Shown piece by piece: positions 9,123 through 18,988 of a stretch of DNA of 64,000 nt. Both the position numbers and the translations under genes were made by a program. Within the stretch, counting starts at the first letter, position 1. Each line of letters starts with the position of its first letter. The stretch comes from Thalassospira marina (GTDB taxonomy: Bacteria; Pseudomonadota; Alphaproteobacteria; Rhodospirillales; Thalassospiraceae): assembly GCF_002844375.1 (NCBI RefSeq), contig NZ_CP024199.1, forward strand, positions 4,008,001 through 4,072,000. The letters are read 5' to 3'. The notes beneath the pieces were generated by a model. It worked only from the letters and a program-made list of their open reading frames with translations, was not told the DNA's origin and ran no database searches.

Positions 9123-12100
9123 GCGCGTTGCATTCGCATCAGGCTTTCAGGCAGTTCCACCATCCAGGGGCCGTTGGTCCAAAGAATATGACAGCGAATG
9201 GTTTTATCAGGATACATCTGGGTCAATGCATCGCGATAAATTGCCATTTGCCGCCGGTAAGCCATTGGTGTCTGCTCTACTTCGCGGGGCGGCGGGCGAT
9301 TGGTTTTATAATCCACAATCATCACCTCATCGCCTGCAATCACCAGCCGGTCGATCTGGGCAGACACAACATCACCGCCCACAATACCGACCAATGGCAC
9401 CTCGGCCCGTGATGACGGGCCAAAGATTGGCGCAAAATCGGGGTTATCGAATATCGCCAGTGTTTCATTGGCGATTTCAAACTGCTGATCGGGCGTCAAT
9501 CCATGCACCGGCTGCCCCAAAAACCGTTCGGCGGCATCAAAGCGGCGGTCTGGCGACAGGTCAGGCAACAGTTCCAACAATTTGTGGATCAAAATACCAC
9601 GTTTAAAACTTTGCCCCTGATCGCCCCCCAGCGGTGATTGCACGGATGGTTCTTCTTCAAGCGGGCGACTGGGTGCCAGTGGCTTGGGCGGAAAGGATTC
9701 TTGCGGTGCCACCGTGCGGATCAGCTTTTCCATACCGCACATAACCTGCCCGTCGGGTGCATCTGTTTCACCTTCGGGCAGGGCAAGTGCTTCGCTTGCG
9801 GCCTTATCGGGTTTGGGTTTTGCAATCTGTTGCGTTTCCCAAACAAAGCCCGCTCCCTGCCAGCCTGATGGCGAAACACTGGCAAAATCCATCGTGGTTT
9901 CGCTGGCAAAGTCACGCAATGCCAGTTCACATAAACTATACCAACAATGGTCTGGCGGGTTTTTTGCACCTTTCCAGCCACAAATATAAAGCCGGTCTTC
10001 GGCACGGGTTAATGCCACATACAGCAGGCGGTTATATTCCTGATCACGTTTTAACGCGATTTCATCGCGCAGCAATTTCACCCGGTCATTTTCCAGTGCC
10101 ACACGCGGCAGCCAGAACATCAACTGGTCCCGGTCCTGCCAAAACAGGTTGGGCGACTGGGTTGGCACCTGCATGGTATCAGGCAAAAACACAATCGGTG
10201 CCTGCAGGCCCTTGGCCCCATGCACCGTCATGATGCGCACTTCATCACGCCCGCTTTGTTCAAGGTCACGTTTAATCTCGGCCTCGCCCGCCATCAGCCA
10301 GTGCAAAAAGCCCTGCAGGGTTGGCGCATGTTCGGCCTCGTAATTCATGGCAAGGTTCAGGAATTCATCAATCGGGTCATTCGCCTCGATCCCCAAACGC
10401 CCCACAAGGCGCGCGCGCACCCCGCGGGCATCCTCACCGCGCCCGCCCAGCAATTCACCATACAGCTCAAACGGCCGTTCATAATCCACCCGGCCCAGCC
10501 AGCGTGCCAAAAAGCCATAGGCGCGGCCAAAATCCGGGTTTTCATCGGCCCGTTCGCGCAGGGCATGCCAAAGGGTCCGGCGGCGATTATAGGCCAGGCT
10601 GAAAAGCTGTTCTTCACTAAAACCAATGATCGGGCTTTTAAGCAGCGTTGCCAGGTTCAAATCATCGTCGGTCATTAACAGAAACCGGCCAAAGGCGATC
10701 AGGTCCATCACCGCAAGCTGTTCGGTGATTTCCATACGGTCCACACCGGCCACCGGCACATTGCGTTCTTTTAACGCCTTTACGACCTCGTCCACAAAGG
10801 CAGTTCGACGGCGCACCAGAATCATGAAATCCCCGGCGCGTACCGGTCGCCCGCGTGATGGCAAAATTTCGCGCGCATCCACCGCCTTGCGAATATGCCC
10901 GGCAATCACGCGCGCCAGCCTGATTTCGGGGTCATCAAGGCGCACGATACGGGTTGGCGGTGTCCAGGGTTCCTGTTCCTCGCGCGGTAACGGTTCGCAT
11001 GGCGGCCACAATTCAATGCGCCCGGCATGCCCCTGACGAAAGGCATGGTGGGCAACATTCTGCCCTTCATCGCCCACACCCTGCTTTGCAATCGGCCCGG
11101 CAAAAACCCGGTCCACCGTGCCCAGCACGGCAGATGTGGACCGAAAGGAAATATTCATGGGTACTTCGCGCCATTCCGCCTCGATCTCGGCGGCGCGACG
11201 GGCAAAATGGCGGCGCATTTCGGCAAATTTTTCGGGGTCTGCCCGCTGAAAACTGTAAATAGATTGTTTCGCATCCCCAACGGCAAAGATGGTGCGCGGC
11301 TTATCTTCGTGCTGGCTGGCATCATTGAAAAATTCTTCGGCCAGAATTTGCACGACTTTCCATTGTTCGGGGTTGGTATCCTGTGCTTCGTCAATCAGGA
11401 TATGATCCAGCCCTTCATCCAGTTTAAACAGCACCCAGCCCGCAATCCCCGCCTGCTGTTCAAGCAGATTGACGCTGTTTAAAATCAGGTCGTCATAATC
11501 AAGCCAGGCATGCAGCGCCTTTTTCCGGGCATAGCGCGCCAGCATCGCCTCGCCCATGCAAATCAGCGCCGCTGTACATTGCGCCAGCATCGCGGCCTTA
11601 CGGTTTTTCTCAAGCATGATCAGGCGCGCGCATTCCTGTTCCAGGGCATCGGCACCCGCCGGGTGGTTTTCACCGGCCTTTTTGGTAATCAGCTTTGCCC
11701 TTGGTTCGCCTGCGGCAGTGAAAAACACACTGCGATAATCATTAAAAACCGCAATCCGGTCCTCGATAGCAGTTTTTTCCAAAAACTGGGCCAGGGCAGG
11801 CACCCGGTCCTTATCGGTTTTGGTGCCTGCTTCCAGTGCGGCCAGCGCCATCATCAAACCCTGGCGGTCAAAGGCACCATCTGCAAATGCATCATGCAGC
11901 ATCTTTTCCGCTGTTTGCCCCGGCGCAACACCCAGCGATTTGTAAACCGCCTCGCACATGCGATCCCGCCCGTGATGGGCATCAAGCATCCGTTTTAACC
12001 GGCCCCGTTCACGGGCCAGATCGCGCATCACCTCGCCAAAGGCACCTTCGCGCACCTGCCCTGTTACAACCGCCAGCGCATCGGCCAAAACCGGGTCATG

Positions 12101-12754
12101 GCCGCTGCGCGCATAGGCCAGCACTTCTTCCTGGGTATCAGCCATTGTTTCGGATGCGGTACGGTCATCCATGATTTCAAAATGCGGGGCCAGCCCCGCT
12201 TCCAGCGGAAACCGCCGCAACAGCGACTGGCAAAATGCATGGATCGTCTGAATTTTCATGCCGCCCGGCGCATCCAGCACACTGGCAAATAACCGCCGTG
12301 CCCGCCGGGTTTCATCCGCAGCCGGTGCCTCGCCAGACAAATCTGCCAAATCACGCTGCAAATCGGCATCATCCATGGTGGCCCAGCGGCCCAACCGTTC
12401 ATTCACGCGGTTGGCCATTTCTGCGGCTGCCGCCTTGGTAAAGGTCAGGCATAAAATGCGGTGCGGTTCCGTGCCCGATAACATCAGGCGCAAAACACGG
12501 TCCGACAAAACCTTGGTTTTCCCGGCCCCGGCCGATGCCGACACCCAAACCGATGCCATCGGGTCTGACGCCCGGCGTTGCAAAATATTGGGGTCGTCAC
12601 CGGGCGTCTCAGGCATATCGGGCGTATCAGCAGGCATGGACGGCGTCGCGGTCGAAACCGGGGTTTGCACACTGTTCTGCCCGTTCTGCCCGTTCTGCCC
12701 TGCGCTGCCGGTTGCGGTTGCGCCATTTTCATCATGGTCAAATGGCTGCGTCAT
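9119..12754 (-). CDS. addA: Double-strand break repair helicase-nuclease AddA
   Basis: A 1211-residue UvrD-like superfamily 1 helicase with a C-terminal RecB-family nuclease. The Walker A motif is SAGAGKTKVLSDRV (about residues 73-87), motif II is LIDEAQDTNPEQW, and a later helicase motif is MTVHGAKGLQAPIVFLP. The nuclease motif is VMIVDYKTNRPPP near the C-terminus. With AddB it resects DNA ends up to a recombination hotspot and loads RecA, replacing RecBCD. The first roughly 55 residues are low-complexity (GQNGQNGQN) and precede the helicase core. The start ATGA overlaps the addB stop by four bases, so the two subunits are translationally coupled. Confidence 0.95.
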   Translation of the reverse strand: MTQPFDHDENGATATGSAGQNGQNGQNSVQTPVSTATPSMPADTPDMPETPGDDPNILQRRASDPMASVWVSASAGAGKTKVLSDRVLRLMLSGTEPHRILCLTFTKAAAAEMANRVNERLGRWATMDDADLQRDLADLSGEAPAADETRRARRLFASVLDAPGGMKIQTIHAFCQSLLRRFPLEAGLAPHFEIMDDRTASETMADTQEEVLAYARSGHDPVLADALAVVTGQVREGAFGEVMRDLARERGRLKRMLDAHHGRDRMCEAVYKSLGVAPGQTAEKMLHDAFADGAFDRQGLMMALAALEAGTKTDKDRVPALAQFLEKTAIEDRIAVFNDYRSVFFTAAGEPRAKLITKKAGENHPAGADALEQECARLIMLEKNRKAAMLAQCTAALICMGEAMLARYARKKALHAWLDYDDLILNSVNLLEQQAGIAGWVLFKLDEGLDHILIDEAQDTNPEQWKVVQILAEEFFNDASQHEDKPRTIFAVGDAKQSIYSFQRADPEKFAEMRRHFARRAAEIEAEWREVPMNISFRSTSAVLGTVDRVFAGPIAKQGVGDEGQNVAHHAFRQGHAGRIELWPPCEPLPREEQEPWTPPTRIVRLDDPEIRLARVIAGHIRKAVDAREILPSRGRPVRAGDFMILVRRRTAFVDEVVKALKERNVPVAGVDRMEITEQLAVMDLIAFGRFLLMTDDDLNLATLLKSPIIGFSEEQLFSLAYNRRRTLWHALRERADENPDFGRAYGFLARWLGRVDYERPFELYGELLGGRGEDARGVRARLVGRLGIEANDPIDEFLNLAMNYEAEHAPTLQGFLHWLMAGEAEIKRDLEQSGRDEVRIMTVHGAKGLQAPIVFLPDTMQVPTQSPNLFWQDRDQLMFWLPRVALENDRVKLLRDEIALKRDQEYNRLLYVALTRAEDRLYICGWKGAKNPPDHCWYSLCELALRDFASETTMDFASVSPSGWQGAGFVWETQQIAKPKPDKAASEALALPEGETDAPDGQVMCGMEKLIRTVAPQESFPPKPLAPSRPLEEEPSVQSPLGGDQGQSFKRGILIHKLLELLPDLSPDRRFDAAERFLGQPVHGLTPDQQFEIANETLAIFDNPDFAPIFGPSSRAEVPLVGIVGGDVVSAQIDRLVIAGDEVMIVDYKTNRPPPREVEQTPMAYRRQMAIYRDALTQMYPDKTIRCHILWTNGPWMVELPESLMRMQRA

Positions 12755-15700
12755 GATGCATCCCCTTTGTCGCTGGTCTTTGCATCGGCACTGCCATCTG
12801 CCGCACCTTTCGCCCCCGTATGGGGGCCATCATCAATTTCTTCACTGCCCATCCATTCGCGCGCGCGCGACAAATGCACATAATCCGAATATTTCGGTGC
12901 GTTATCGGGGTGTGGAACGCTTAGATACGGGGTTTCGGGGTTGGCAAAGGCCGTGGCAAGGGCCGCCACACCGGCAACCGCATCGCGCGCCAGATCATGC
13001 GGCGTGGTTTTAAGGCGCGCGGTATCCAGCTCGCGAATTTCCCCCGCCGGGTCCCCGCCCGACAGCTTCCAGAAGGCATAGGATGCCGCTGGTCCCTTTT
13101 CCACTGCGGCAAAGCCACCCTGTTCGGCAATCGCCCCTTCCAGCGGCAATTGCGGGGCAAAACCGTTCAAAATATCGCGCGGCCCCGGCGGCACACCGGT
13201 TTTATAATCGATAATGGCAATGCCCCCATCGCGCAGCACATCAACACGGTCGGCACGGGCATAAACCTCAAACCCGGAACCCAGAACAAGACTTCCCGTC
13301 CGTTCGGTATGGGATGCGCGCAATTCGGCACGCCGCCCGGCTTCGGTCTGCACAAACCATTTGGCAATACGCTGAAAACGCGGCCACCAGAATGCCCATA
13401 ATCCCGGCCGGGCTTTTAAGGGGGCAAAAACATCCTCGCCAATCGCGATCAACCGTTCCTCGGCATCGGCGGGCAGGTAATCGTGATACTGGCTGATAAA
13501 ACGATCCAGTGATTCGTGAATGTAATTGCCATAATCGGCCGCGCCGGGGTCCAGGTCGATATCATCCAGGCTTTGCAGTTTCAAAATATGGCGCGCATAA
13601 ATCGCATAAGGATCGCGCATCCAGGTTTCAATTTGCGTAACCGACAGGCGATTGGGCCGGGCATCAACCGGCGGGGTTGGTGCGGGGCGGCCAATGCGCA
13701 CCCGCATTTCCGCACTGGGTTCGTCGAGCTGGTCGGCCAGGTGTCGCCACTGCGCGGCATCGGCCCGTTCCATCACGATGCCGGATTTCCGCAATATGTT
13801 TTCAATCCGTAACAACCACCGCGATGGCACGGTTGGCGTGCCGCCTACACGCAAGGCGCGGGTCATCACCACCTTTGGTGCGCAAAATAACTGCTGAAAA
13901 TCATGCGCGGATTGTCCGATCCTGTGTTCGGGGGCCGGCAGGCCAAATTTGCGCCGCATCGGGCGGCTCATCCACGGGTCGGACCCGGCTTCGGGCGGCC
14001 ACACCCCTTCGTTCAACCCGCCCAGAATGGTCAGGTCCGCCTGCTGCATCTGGGCTTCGACCGTTCCCCAAATAAACAGGCGCGGATGTTTGCCAAAACG
14101 CGGGCGCACGGCACGGTCTGCCATCAGAGCATCAATAAATGCGCCATAGCGCGCGCCCTGCAACACCTCAAATCCCGGCAGAGCCTGAAGCAGTTCATAA
14201 ACAAAATCGGCCAGTGCCTCGCCCGCATCGCCGCGCCACAGGCGGTCCGCCCCTTCCTGCTGGTCGGTTGTGGCAAGGGTTTCGCAGCAACGCACATGGG
14301 TTCGCAGCGCTTCGACCGGCAAAATGGTTTTATCCCCCATCAAATCGCGCAGGGGCGACAGGGCTGCTTCCAATGCAGCAACCAGGTCGCACAGGCGTTG
14401 ATGGTCATCGCGAATACGTTCTATCCGCGGGGCAATGTTGGCACCGGGCGCACCATTGCTGGCACTGGCCTTGGTAAGGCGATCAATGGTTTCATCGCGC
14501 CAGCCATCAATCGCGCTGATCAACCCCTCAAGCCCCGGCCCCGGCCTTGGCCCACGCAAAATCTGCAATTCCAGCAGGCGGGTGTGCGTCCGGAATGTTT
14601 CGGGGGCCATGCCCGCCGCACATAGCGGGTGTTTTAACAGTTCCAGCAACGGCACAGGGGCAAATTGCTCCTGCACGGTGCGAACAACCAAACGCAGGAA
14701 AATCGCAGGCGCGGTATCGTGTAACGGCACACCGGCGGAATCATCCACATCCACTTCCCAGCGGCGCAGTTCGGTTGCCACACGCCGGGCAAGGCCACGG
14801 TCCGGCGTTACCAGCGCACAGGTTTTACCGGGTTCTTCCAATGCCTCGCGCATCATCAATGCGATGGTGGCGGCCTCTTCGCGTGCGCCCGAACAATCCA
14901 CGCGCAAAACCCCATCCAGAACATCCGGGGCAAAATTGCTGATATAGCGCCATTGATCAGTGGTTAGCGCCGGGCGCAATGCCTCGCGCACCAGACGGCG
15001 GCGCTCCCCCTGCGCGGAGGGTCCAATACCACCATCCACCGGGGTCATCGGGCTGGTTTGCAGCAGGGCATCATCCATTGCCGGTGAAATCGGGCTTTGC
15101 GGGGCGACAAAATCATCAAACAGATCGCGCATTGCCCCTTTAGCTGGCGCAACCTTCGATGCGGGTTCAACCTCCGCCGCCGGGTCAGGGGCATAATCCG
15201 GATAAGGCTCTGCATATGATTGCGAATAGGCATCATCAAGCAGGGCATCATCGGGTATATCGTCAAAATATGCCGGGATATCATCACCATCCCGCTGATC
15301 CTGGCCATCGCGCATGGCGTCCGCTGCCACAGCCGCATCATCCACCCCGCCCCACGGGCGTACATCCTGTGCGGCACGGTCGATATGGGTTAACAGCCGC
15401 GATAATAAATGCTGGGGATGGGCGGCATCATCGGCAATCGCCAGCCAGTCCCCTGCTGAAAGGCCGGTCATCAAACCGGGCAAAACCACCCGCCCCTGCG
15501 GCAGGGCCAACACCGCCCCAACCAAGTCGCGCAAGGCCGGGAATGGGGCCGTGGAACCGGCTACAATCACCGGATATTGCGGCGGGTTGTGGTCCCAAAG
15601 GTCGATCTGGGCGGCAATCATGGCGTTCCGGCGGGCGGCACGGTCGCTTACCCCCTGATCCGCCAGAATATTGGGCCAGAATTTGGTCAGGATTTGCAAA

Positions 15701-16200
15701 AATTCCAGCGTCAATTGCCAGTGCTGGGCAAATTCGGCCGGAACCAGCCCTTCAAGTTCATCAAACTTGCAATTTTCCGTTTGCACCTGGTCCAAAAACC
15801 GCGCCAGTTCGCCTGCCAGTCGTGCGGCCTGGTCAGCCGTGGGTTTTACGCCCTTGTAATCGGCGCGCGACATGATCAAACGGGTTAACAGCAACTTTCG
15901 TTGCAAATCCGGAATGGCTGGCGGCAGGTCCAACAATGCATCCTGATCGGCAACGCCAAACATTGCCAGTTCATCTTCATCGGCCTCGCCCAGCGGGCGA
16001 ATGGTCGGCAACAGGGTGACCTTGCCCTGCGTCTGGCGCAAAAACGCATCGCGCATCACTTTGCAAGACCGCCGATTGGGCACCAGAAGCAACGTATCGG
16101 ACAAAATAACCGGCTGGCTGGCAGCTTCACGCAACAATTGCTGTGCAAGCATGTCGGCAAAGGGTGCACCAGGCGGAATATAAAACAGATTGTCCGTCAT
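12751..16200 (-). CDS. addB: Double-strand break repair nuclease subunit AddB
   Basis: A 1149-residue partner of AddA. The N-terminus has a degenerate helicase fold (LLLVPNRRSCKVMRDAF), and a long acidic, low-complexity insert lies at about residues 290-375. The C-terminal nuclease motif is AIIDYKTGVPPGP. The alphaproteobacterial family (TIGR02786-like) matches this length. I chose the ATG at 16200 because GGGGA lies five bases upstream; the ATG four codons earlier at 16212 contains that Shine-Dalgarno inside the gene. The stop overlaps the addA start. About 200 bases without a gene separate it from murU upstream. Confidence 0.93.
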   Translation of the reverse strand: MTDNLFYIPPGAPFADMLAQQLLREAASQPVILSDTLLLVPNRRSCKVMRDAFLRQTQGKVTLLPTIRPLGEADEDELAMFGVADQDALLDLPPAIPDLQRKLLLTRLIMSRADYKGVKPTADQAARLAGELARFLDQVQTENCKFDELEGLVPAEFAQHWQLTLEFLQILTKFWPNILADQGVSDRAARRNAMIAAQIDLWDHNPPQYPVIVAGSTAPFPALRDLVGAVLALPQGRVVLPGLMTGLSAGDWLAIADDAAHPQHLLSRLLTHIDRAAQDVRPWGGVDDAAVAADAMRDGQDQRDGDDIPAYFDDIPDDALLDDAYSQSYAEPYPDYAPDPAAEVEPASKVAPAKGAMRDLFDDFVAPQSPISPAMDDALLQTSPMTPVDGGIGPSAQGERRRLVREALRPALTTDQWRYISNFAPDVLDGVLRVDCSGAREEAATIALMMREALEEPGKTCALVTPDRGLARRVATELRRWEVDVDDSAGVPLHDTAPAIFLRLVVRTVQEQFAPVPLLELLKHPLCAAGMAPETFRTHTRLLELQILRGPRPGPGLEGLISAIDGWRDETIDRLTKASASNGAPGANIAPRIERIRDDHQRLCDLVAALEAALSPLRDLMGDKTILPVEALRTHVRCCETLATTDQQEGADRLWRGDAGEALADFVYELLQALPGFEVLQGARYGAFIDALMADRAVRPRFGKHPRLFIWGTVEAQMQQADLTILGGLNEGVWPPEAGSDPWMSRPMRRKFGLPAPEHRIGQSAHDFQQLFCAPKVVMTRALRVGGTPTVPSRWLLRIENILRKSGIVMERADAAQWRHLADQLDEPSAEMRVRIGRPAPTPPVDARPNRLSVTQIETWMRDPYAIYARHILKLQSLDDIDLDPGAADYGNYIHESLDRFISQYHDYLPADAEERLIAIGEDVFAPLKARPGLWAFWWPRFQRIAKWFVQTEAGRRAELRASHTERTGSLVLGSGFEVYARADRVDVLRDGGIAIIDYKTGVPPGPRDILNGFAPQLPLEGAIAEQGGFAAVEKGPAASYAFWKLSGGDPAGEIRELDTARLKTTPHDLARDAVAGVAALATAFANPETPYLSVPHPDNAPKYSDYVHLSRAREWMGSEEIDDGPHTGAKGAADGSADAKTSDKGDAS

Positions 16201-16400
16201 ATTTGTCCCCATTTGCCGTGCCCGACGGGTTCTATCGGGCAGGCAGCCTTCATTTTTTAATCGTGGTTTACCGATACCAGCCTAACGCGAAATCATGGGT
16301 TTTTGCACCCGCCTTTGCCACGAAGAATGATCAATTCATCATCCTGCTGACAAAGGCCGGGATAACAGCCTGCAATTGATTGCGCGCGTTTCAGGCCGGG

Positions 16401-17129
16401 TTATTCCGCCAGGGCGTTTTCCGCATCCTGCAGGGCCTCGGGCGTGCCAATATGGAACCAGCGGCCATCATGCACCAGCCCGTAACAGCGGCCATTTTCC
16501 AATGCCCGGTCATAGACCACATTTAACGAAAAATTGCCCGGCAGCAGGCCTTCAAACAGGCGCGGATTCAATATCTGCACACCGGTAAAAAAATAGGGGG
16601 CAGCTACCGCACTTCCCCGGCGTTTTAACCGCCCATCCACCTGCCAGAAAAAATCGCCCGCCCCGTCATAACCAAACGCACCATCAACCGGCGCAATCGC
16701 CAACAGGGCATCCATATGTTCGGCGTCAAAGGCTTCGATCATGCGTTCAAATAAGGGGTCTTTGCCTTCGGTCCAGTACATGTCGGCATTGGCCACCAGA
16801 ATGGCACTATCATCCAGCAGCGGCAGGGCATTTTGCACCCCGCCCCCGGTTTCGAGCAATTCCACCTCGGGCGAGTTGACAACCACGGGAAAGTCCCGGT
16901 TTGCCACATGGTCAGAAATCATTTCGCCAAGATAATGATTATTGACAACCACACGGTCAAACCCGGCATCGCCCAGGCGGTCCAGCACATGGTCCAGCAT
17001 CGGCTTGCCTGCCACGGGCACCAGCGGCTTGGGCATTTTATCGGTTATCGGGCGCATACGCTTGCCAAGGCCGGCGGCCAAAACCATTGCCTGCGCCGGT
17101 TTTAAAACAGGGTGCATGTTACTGGTCAT
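16401..17129 (-). CDS. murU: Nucleotidyltransferase, MurU-like (N-acetylmuramate 1-phosphate uridylyltransferase)
   Basis: A 242-residue sugar-nucleotide transferase. The N-terminal signature VLAAGLGKRMRPITDKMPKP is the NTP-binding loop of this family. Metal-binding and sugar-binding regions (VVNNHYLGEMI, VANADMYWTEG) follow. With AmgK it forms a salvage route that converts MurNAc from peptidoglycan turnover to UDP-MurNAc, bypassing de novo synthesis. The start at 17129 forms an ATGA overlap with the amgK stop; the ATG at 17141 would overlap more. Function is inferred from the family and the amgK neighbour. Confidence 0.88.
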   Translation of the reverse strand: MTSNMHPVLKPAQAMVLAAGLGKRMRPITDKMPKPLVPVAGKPMLDHVLDRLGDAGFDRVVVNNHYLGEMISDHVANRDFPVVVNSPEVELLETGGGVQNALPLLDDSAILVANADMYWTEGKDPLFERMIEAFDAEHMDALLAIAPVDGAFGYDGAGDFFWQVDGRLKRRGSAVAAPYFFTGVQILNPRLFEGLLPGNFSLNVVYDRALENGRCYGLVHDGRWFHIGTPEALQDAENALAE

Positions 17130-18268
17130 TTTCCGGTCCATGGTTGGGAATGATCGTTGGGAATAACAGGGGCCAACCGGGCGCTGGCGGGAATGTGGTT
17201 TTCAACCCAGTCTGCCAGTTCCGGCAGGTTTTGCTGCGCCCCGCGCAAAATCAGTTCCCAGCAGCGCGGGACAAATTCCAGATAGCGCATCTTGCCACTT
17301 TCGCGTGCCAGCCAGCCAAACCGGCCCAAAATGCGAAAATTCCGCACCATGCCCGTGGCAATGTAGGCGCGGTTAAACGCGGTTTCGTCAATTTCGGGAA
17401 AGGCCGCCAGATACCGCGCCATCATGGTGCGTTCGATATCGATGCCCACATCATGGCGCACATCGCGCAACAGCGACACCAGATCATAGGGGCGCGGGCC
17501 AATGGCGGCGTCCTGAAAATCGATAATGCCACAATCAGCATCGCCATCATCGGTATCCACCAGCATCAGATTATCAACATGGTAATCCCGGTGGATAATG
17601 GTTTGCCCCGCGTCAAAACATTGCGGCAATACATGATCCAGAAGATCGTCAAATTCCTGCATGGCGTGGCCCCGCCGGGCATCATCGGCAATCACCAGCG
17701 GCAAATAATCCCGGCCAAAGCTGGCAAGCTGACGGCGCAAATTTGCGGGCTGATAGGTTACCAGCCCTGCCATCGCCTGCGATAATTCACCATTCGCGCC
17801 ATTCGCCGCATTCACCCCTGCCGCCCCTGCCGCCATCGCATCACACCCGCGATGCAGGGTAATCAGCGCATCGGTTGCGCGGATATAAAGGCTGGCTGGC
17901 ACAATGCTGCCCATTGCCAGGGCACGGGTAAAGGTCAGGTCGCCAAAATCCTCGATCAGGGCCAAACCATTTGCCACATCATGGGCCAAAACCTCCGGCA
18001 CACGCCAGCCCAGGTCGGTAAACAGGGTTGTGGTTTGCAACACCGGCGCGATGGATGCTAGGCGTTCGGGAATGTCACTAACCCCATGCGGGTCAATCGA
18101 CACGGCATTGGGTGGGAAATCCATCAAAAGGGCGGTTTCAAACCCGCGACCAAGGCGGAAATATTTCCGCGCCGAGGCATCATCAACCAGCTTTTCTCGC
18201 CCGGCACTGCCCCAGCCATGCTGGTCCAAAAAACCATCAATAACAGAACCTCTATCCTGCTGGCTCAT
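17126..18268 (-). CDS. amgK: Phosphotransferase, AmgK-like (MurNAc/GlcNAc anomeric kinase)
   Basis: A 380-residue kinase of the aminoglycoside phosphotransferase fold. The catalytic loop IIHRDYHVDNLMLVD carries the aspartate and asparagine, and the metal-binding aspartate is in CGIIDFQDA. In this gene order the family phosphorylates C1 of MurNAc and GlcNAc, feeding MurU. A short alanine/asparagine-rich insert (AAGAAGVNAANGANG) near residue 150 is unusual and probably a flexible loop. It overlaps both neighbours by four bases (tsaE stop and murU start), indicating one transcript with coupled translation. Confidence 0.88.
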   Translation of the reverse strand: MSQQDRGSVIDGFLDQHGWGSAGREKLVDDASARKYFRLGRGFETALLMDFPPNAVSIDPHGVSDIPERLASIAPVLQTTTLFTDLGWRVPEVLAHDVANGLALIEDFGDLTFTRALAMGSIVPASLYIRATDALITLHRGCDAMAAGAAGVNAANGANGELSQAMAGLVTYQPANLRRQLASFGRDYLPLVIADDARRGHAMQEFDDLLDHVLPQCFDAGQTIIHRDYHVDNLMLVDTDDGDADCGIIDFQDAAIGPRPYDLVSLLRDVRHDVGIDIERTMMARYLAAFPEIDETAFNRAYIATGMVRNFRILGRFGWLARESGKMRYLEFVPRCWELILRGAQQNLPELADWVENHIPASARLAPVIPNDHSQPWTGK

Positions 18269-18741
18269 GCCACATTCCCGTTAAGCCCGGCGATACGCTG
18301 CTGCCAGCTTTCGCCCGATGCCACCAGCCGTATCTGGCGGGCATCGGCGTTTGATCCGGGTTCGATATAAATATCAAGATGCGCCTCAGGCGTTAAATAG
18401 TCCAGCCGGTCGGGCCATTCGATCAGGCTGACAGCTTCGCTAAAGGCATCTTCGATATCCAGTTCATGAACTTCTTCCGGGTCCGACAAACGATAAAGGT
18501 CAAAATGCCAGACGGGCACCGGCACCAGATCATAAATCTGCACCAGGGTAAAGGTCGGACTGGGGACTTCTTCATGCGGGTTTTGGGCAAGGGCACGGAT
18601 ATAGGCCCGGCAAAAGGCGCTTTTGCCCATGCCCAGGGTACCATGCATCAGGATCACATCGCCCACCTGCGCCACCGCAGCAAGGCGGGCTGCAAGTTCT
18701 TCGGTTCCGGCCTGGTCCTTGATATCGACGGTCTTTTCCAT
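18265..18741 (-). CDS. tsaE: tRNA threonylcarbamoyladenosine biosynthesis ATPase TsaE
   Basis: A 158-residue P-loop ATPase that drives the TsaB-TsaD complex in making t6A37 on ANN-decoding tRNAs; its partner tsaD is at 39839 in this window. The P-loop is LGMGKSAFCRAY, and the conserved PSPTFTLVQIYD and VWHFDLYRLSDPEE segments follow. I use the ATG at 18741; a GTG four codons upstream is possible. It heads the tsaE-amgK-murU-addB-addA string. Confidence 0.92.
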   Translation of the reverse strand: MEKTVDIKDQAGTEELAARLAAVAQVGDVILMHGTLGMGKSAFCRAYIRALAQNPHEEVPSPTFTLVQIYDLVPVPVWHFDLYRLSDPEEVHELDIEDAFSEAVSLIEWPDRLDYLTPEAHLDIYIEPGSNADARQIRLVASGESWQQRIAGLNGNVA

Positions 18742-18769
18742 TTGCCTTTGCACCCGCTTTCACACCGAT

Positions 18770-18827
18770 ATTGCGAAAATTGTCGCCCTTTCCCCTGTTC
18801 TACGGGCAGAAAGGGCGATTTCGCAAT
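18770..18827. repeat. Long interrupted inverted repeat in a divergent promoter region
   Basis: ATTGCGAAA (18770-18778) pairs with TTTCGCAAT (18819-18827), and TCGCCCTTTC (18783-18792) pairs with GAAAGGGCGA (18809-18818). That gives 19 base pairs with one 4-base bulge on the left arm; CCC/GGG can pair further inside. There is no T-run. It sits between divergent tsaE and the ferredoxin-NADP reductase, so it is either an operator, a leader hairpin or a dispersed palindromic repeat. Confidence 0.6.
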
Positions 18828-18988
18828 GATTTTGACAGGCATTTTATTGTAACCTGCCCCGGTTAAAAGCCTGTCAACATGGCAGCCCCACTGATCGCGC
18901 AAGGGCGGATAACGTTGCGATTGCGGGGACAAAATGCTATTTCGCCCCTGACAGGTTAACACCCTTTGTTTTTTGGAATGGAATCAAG

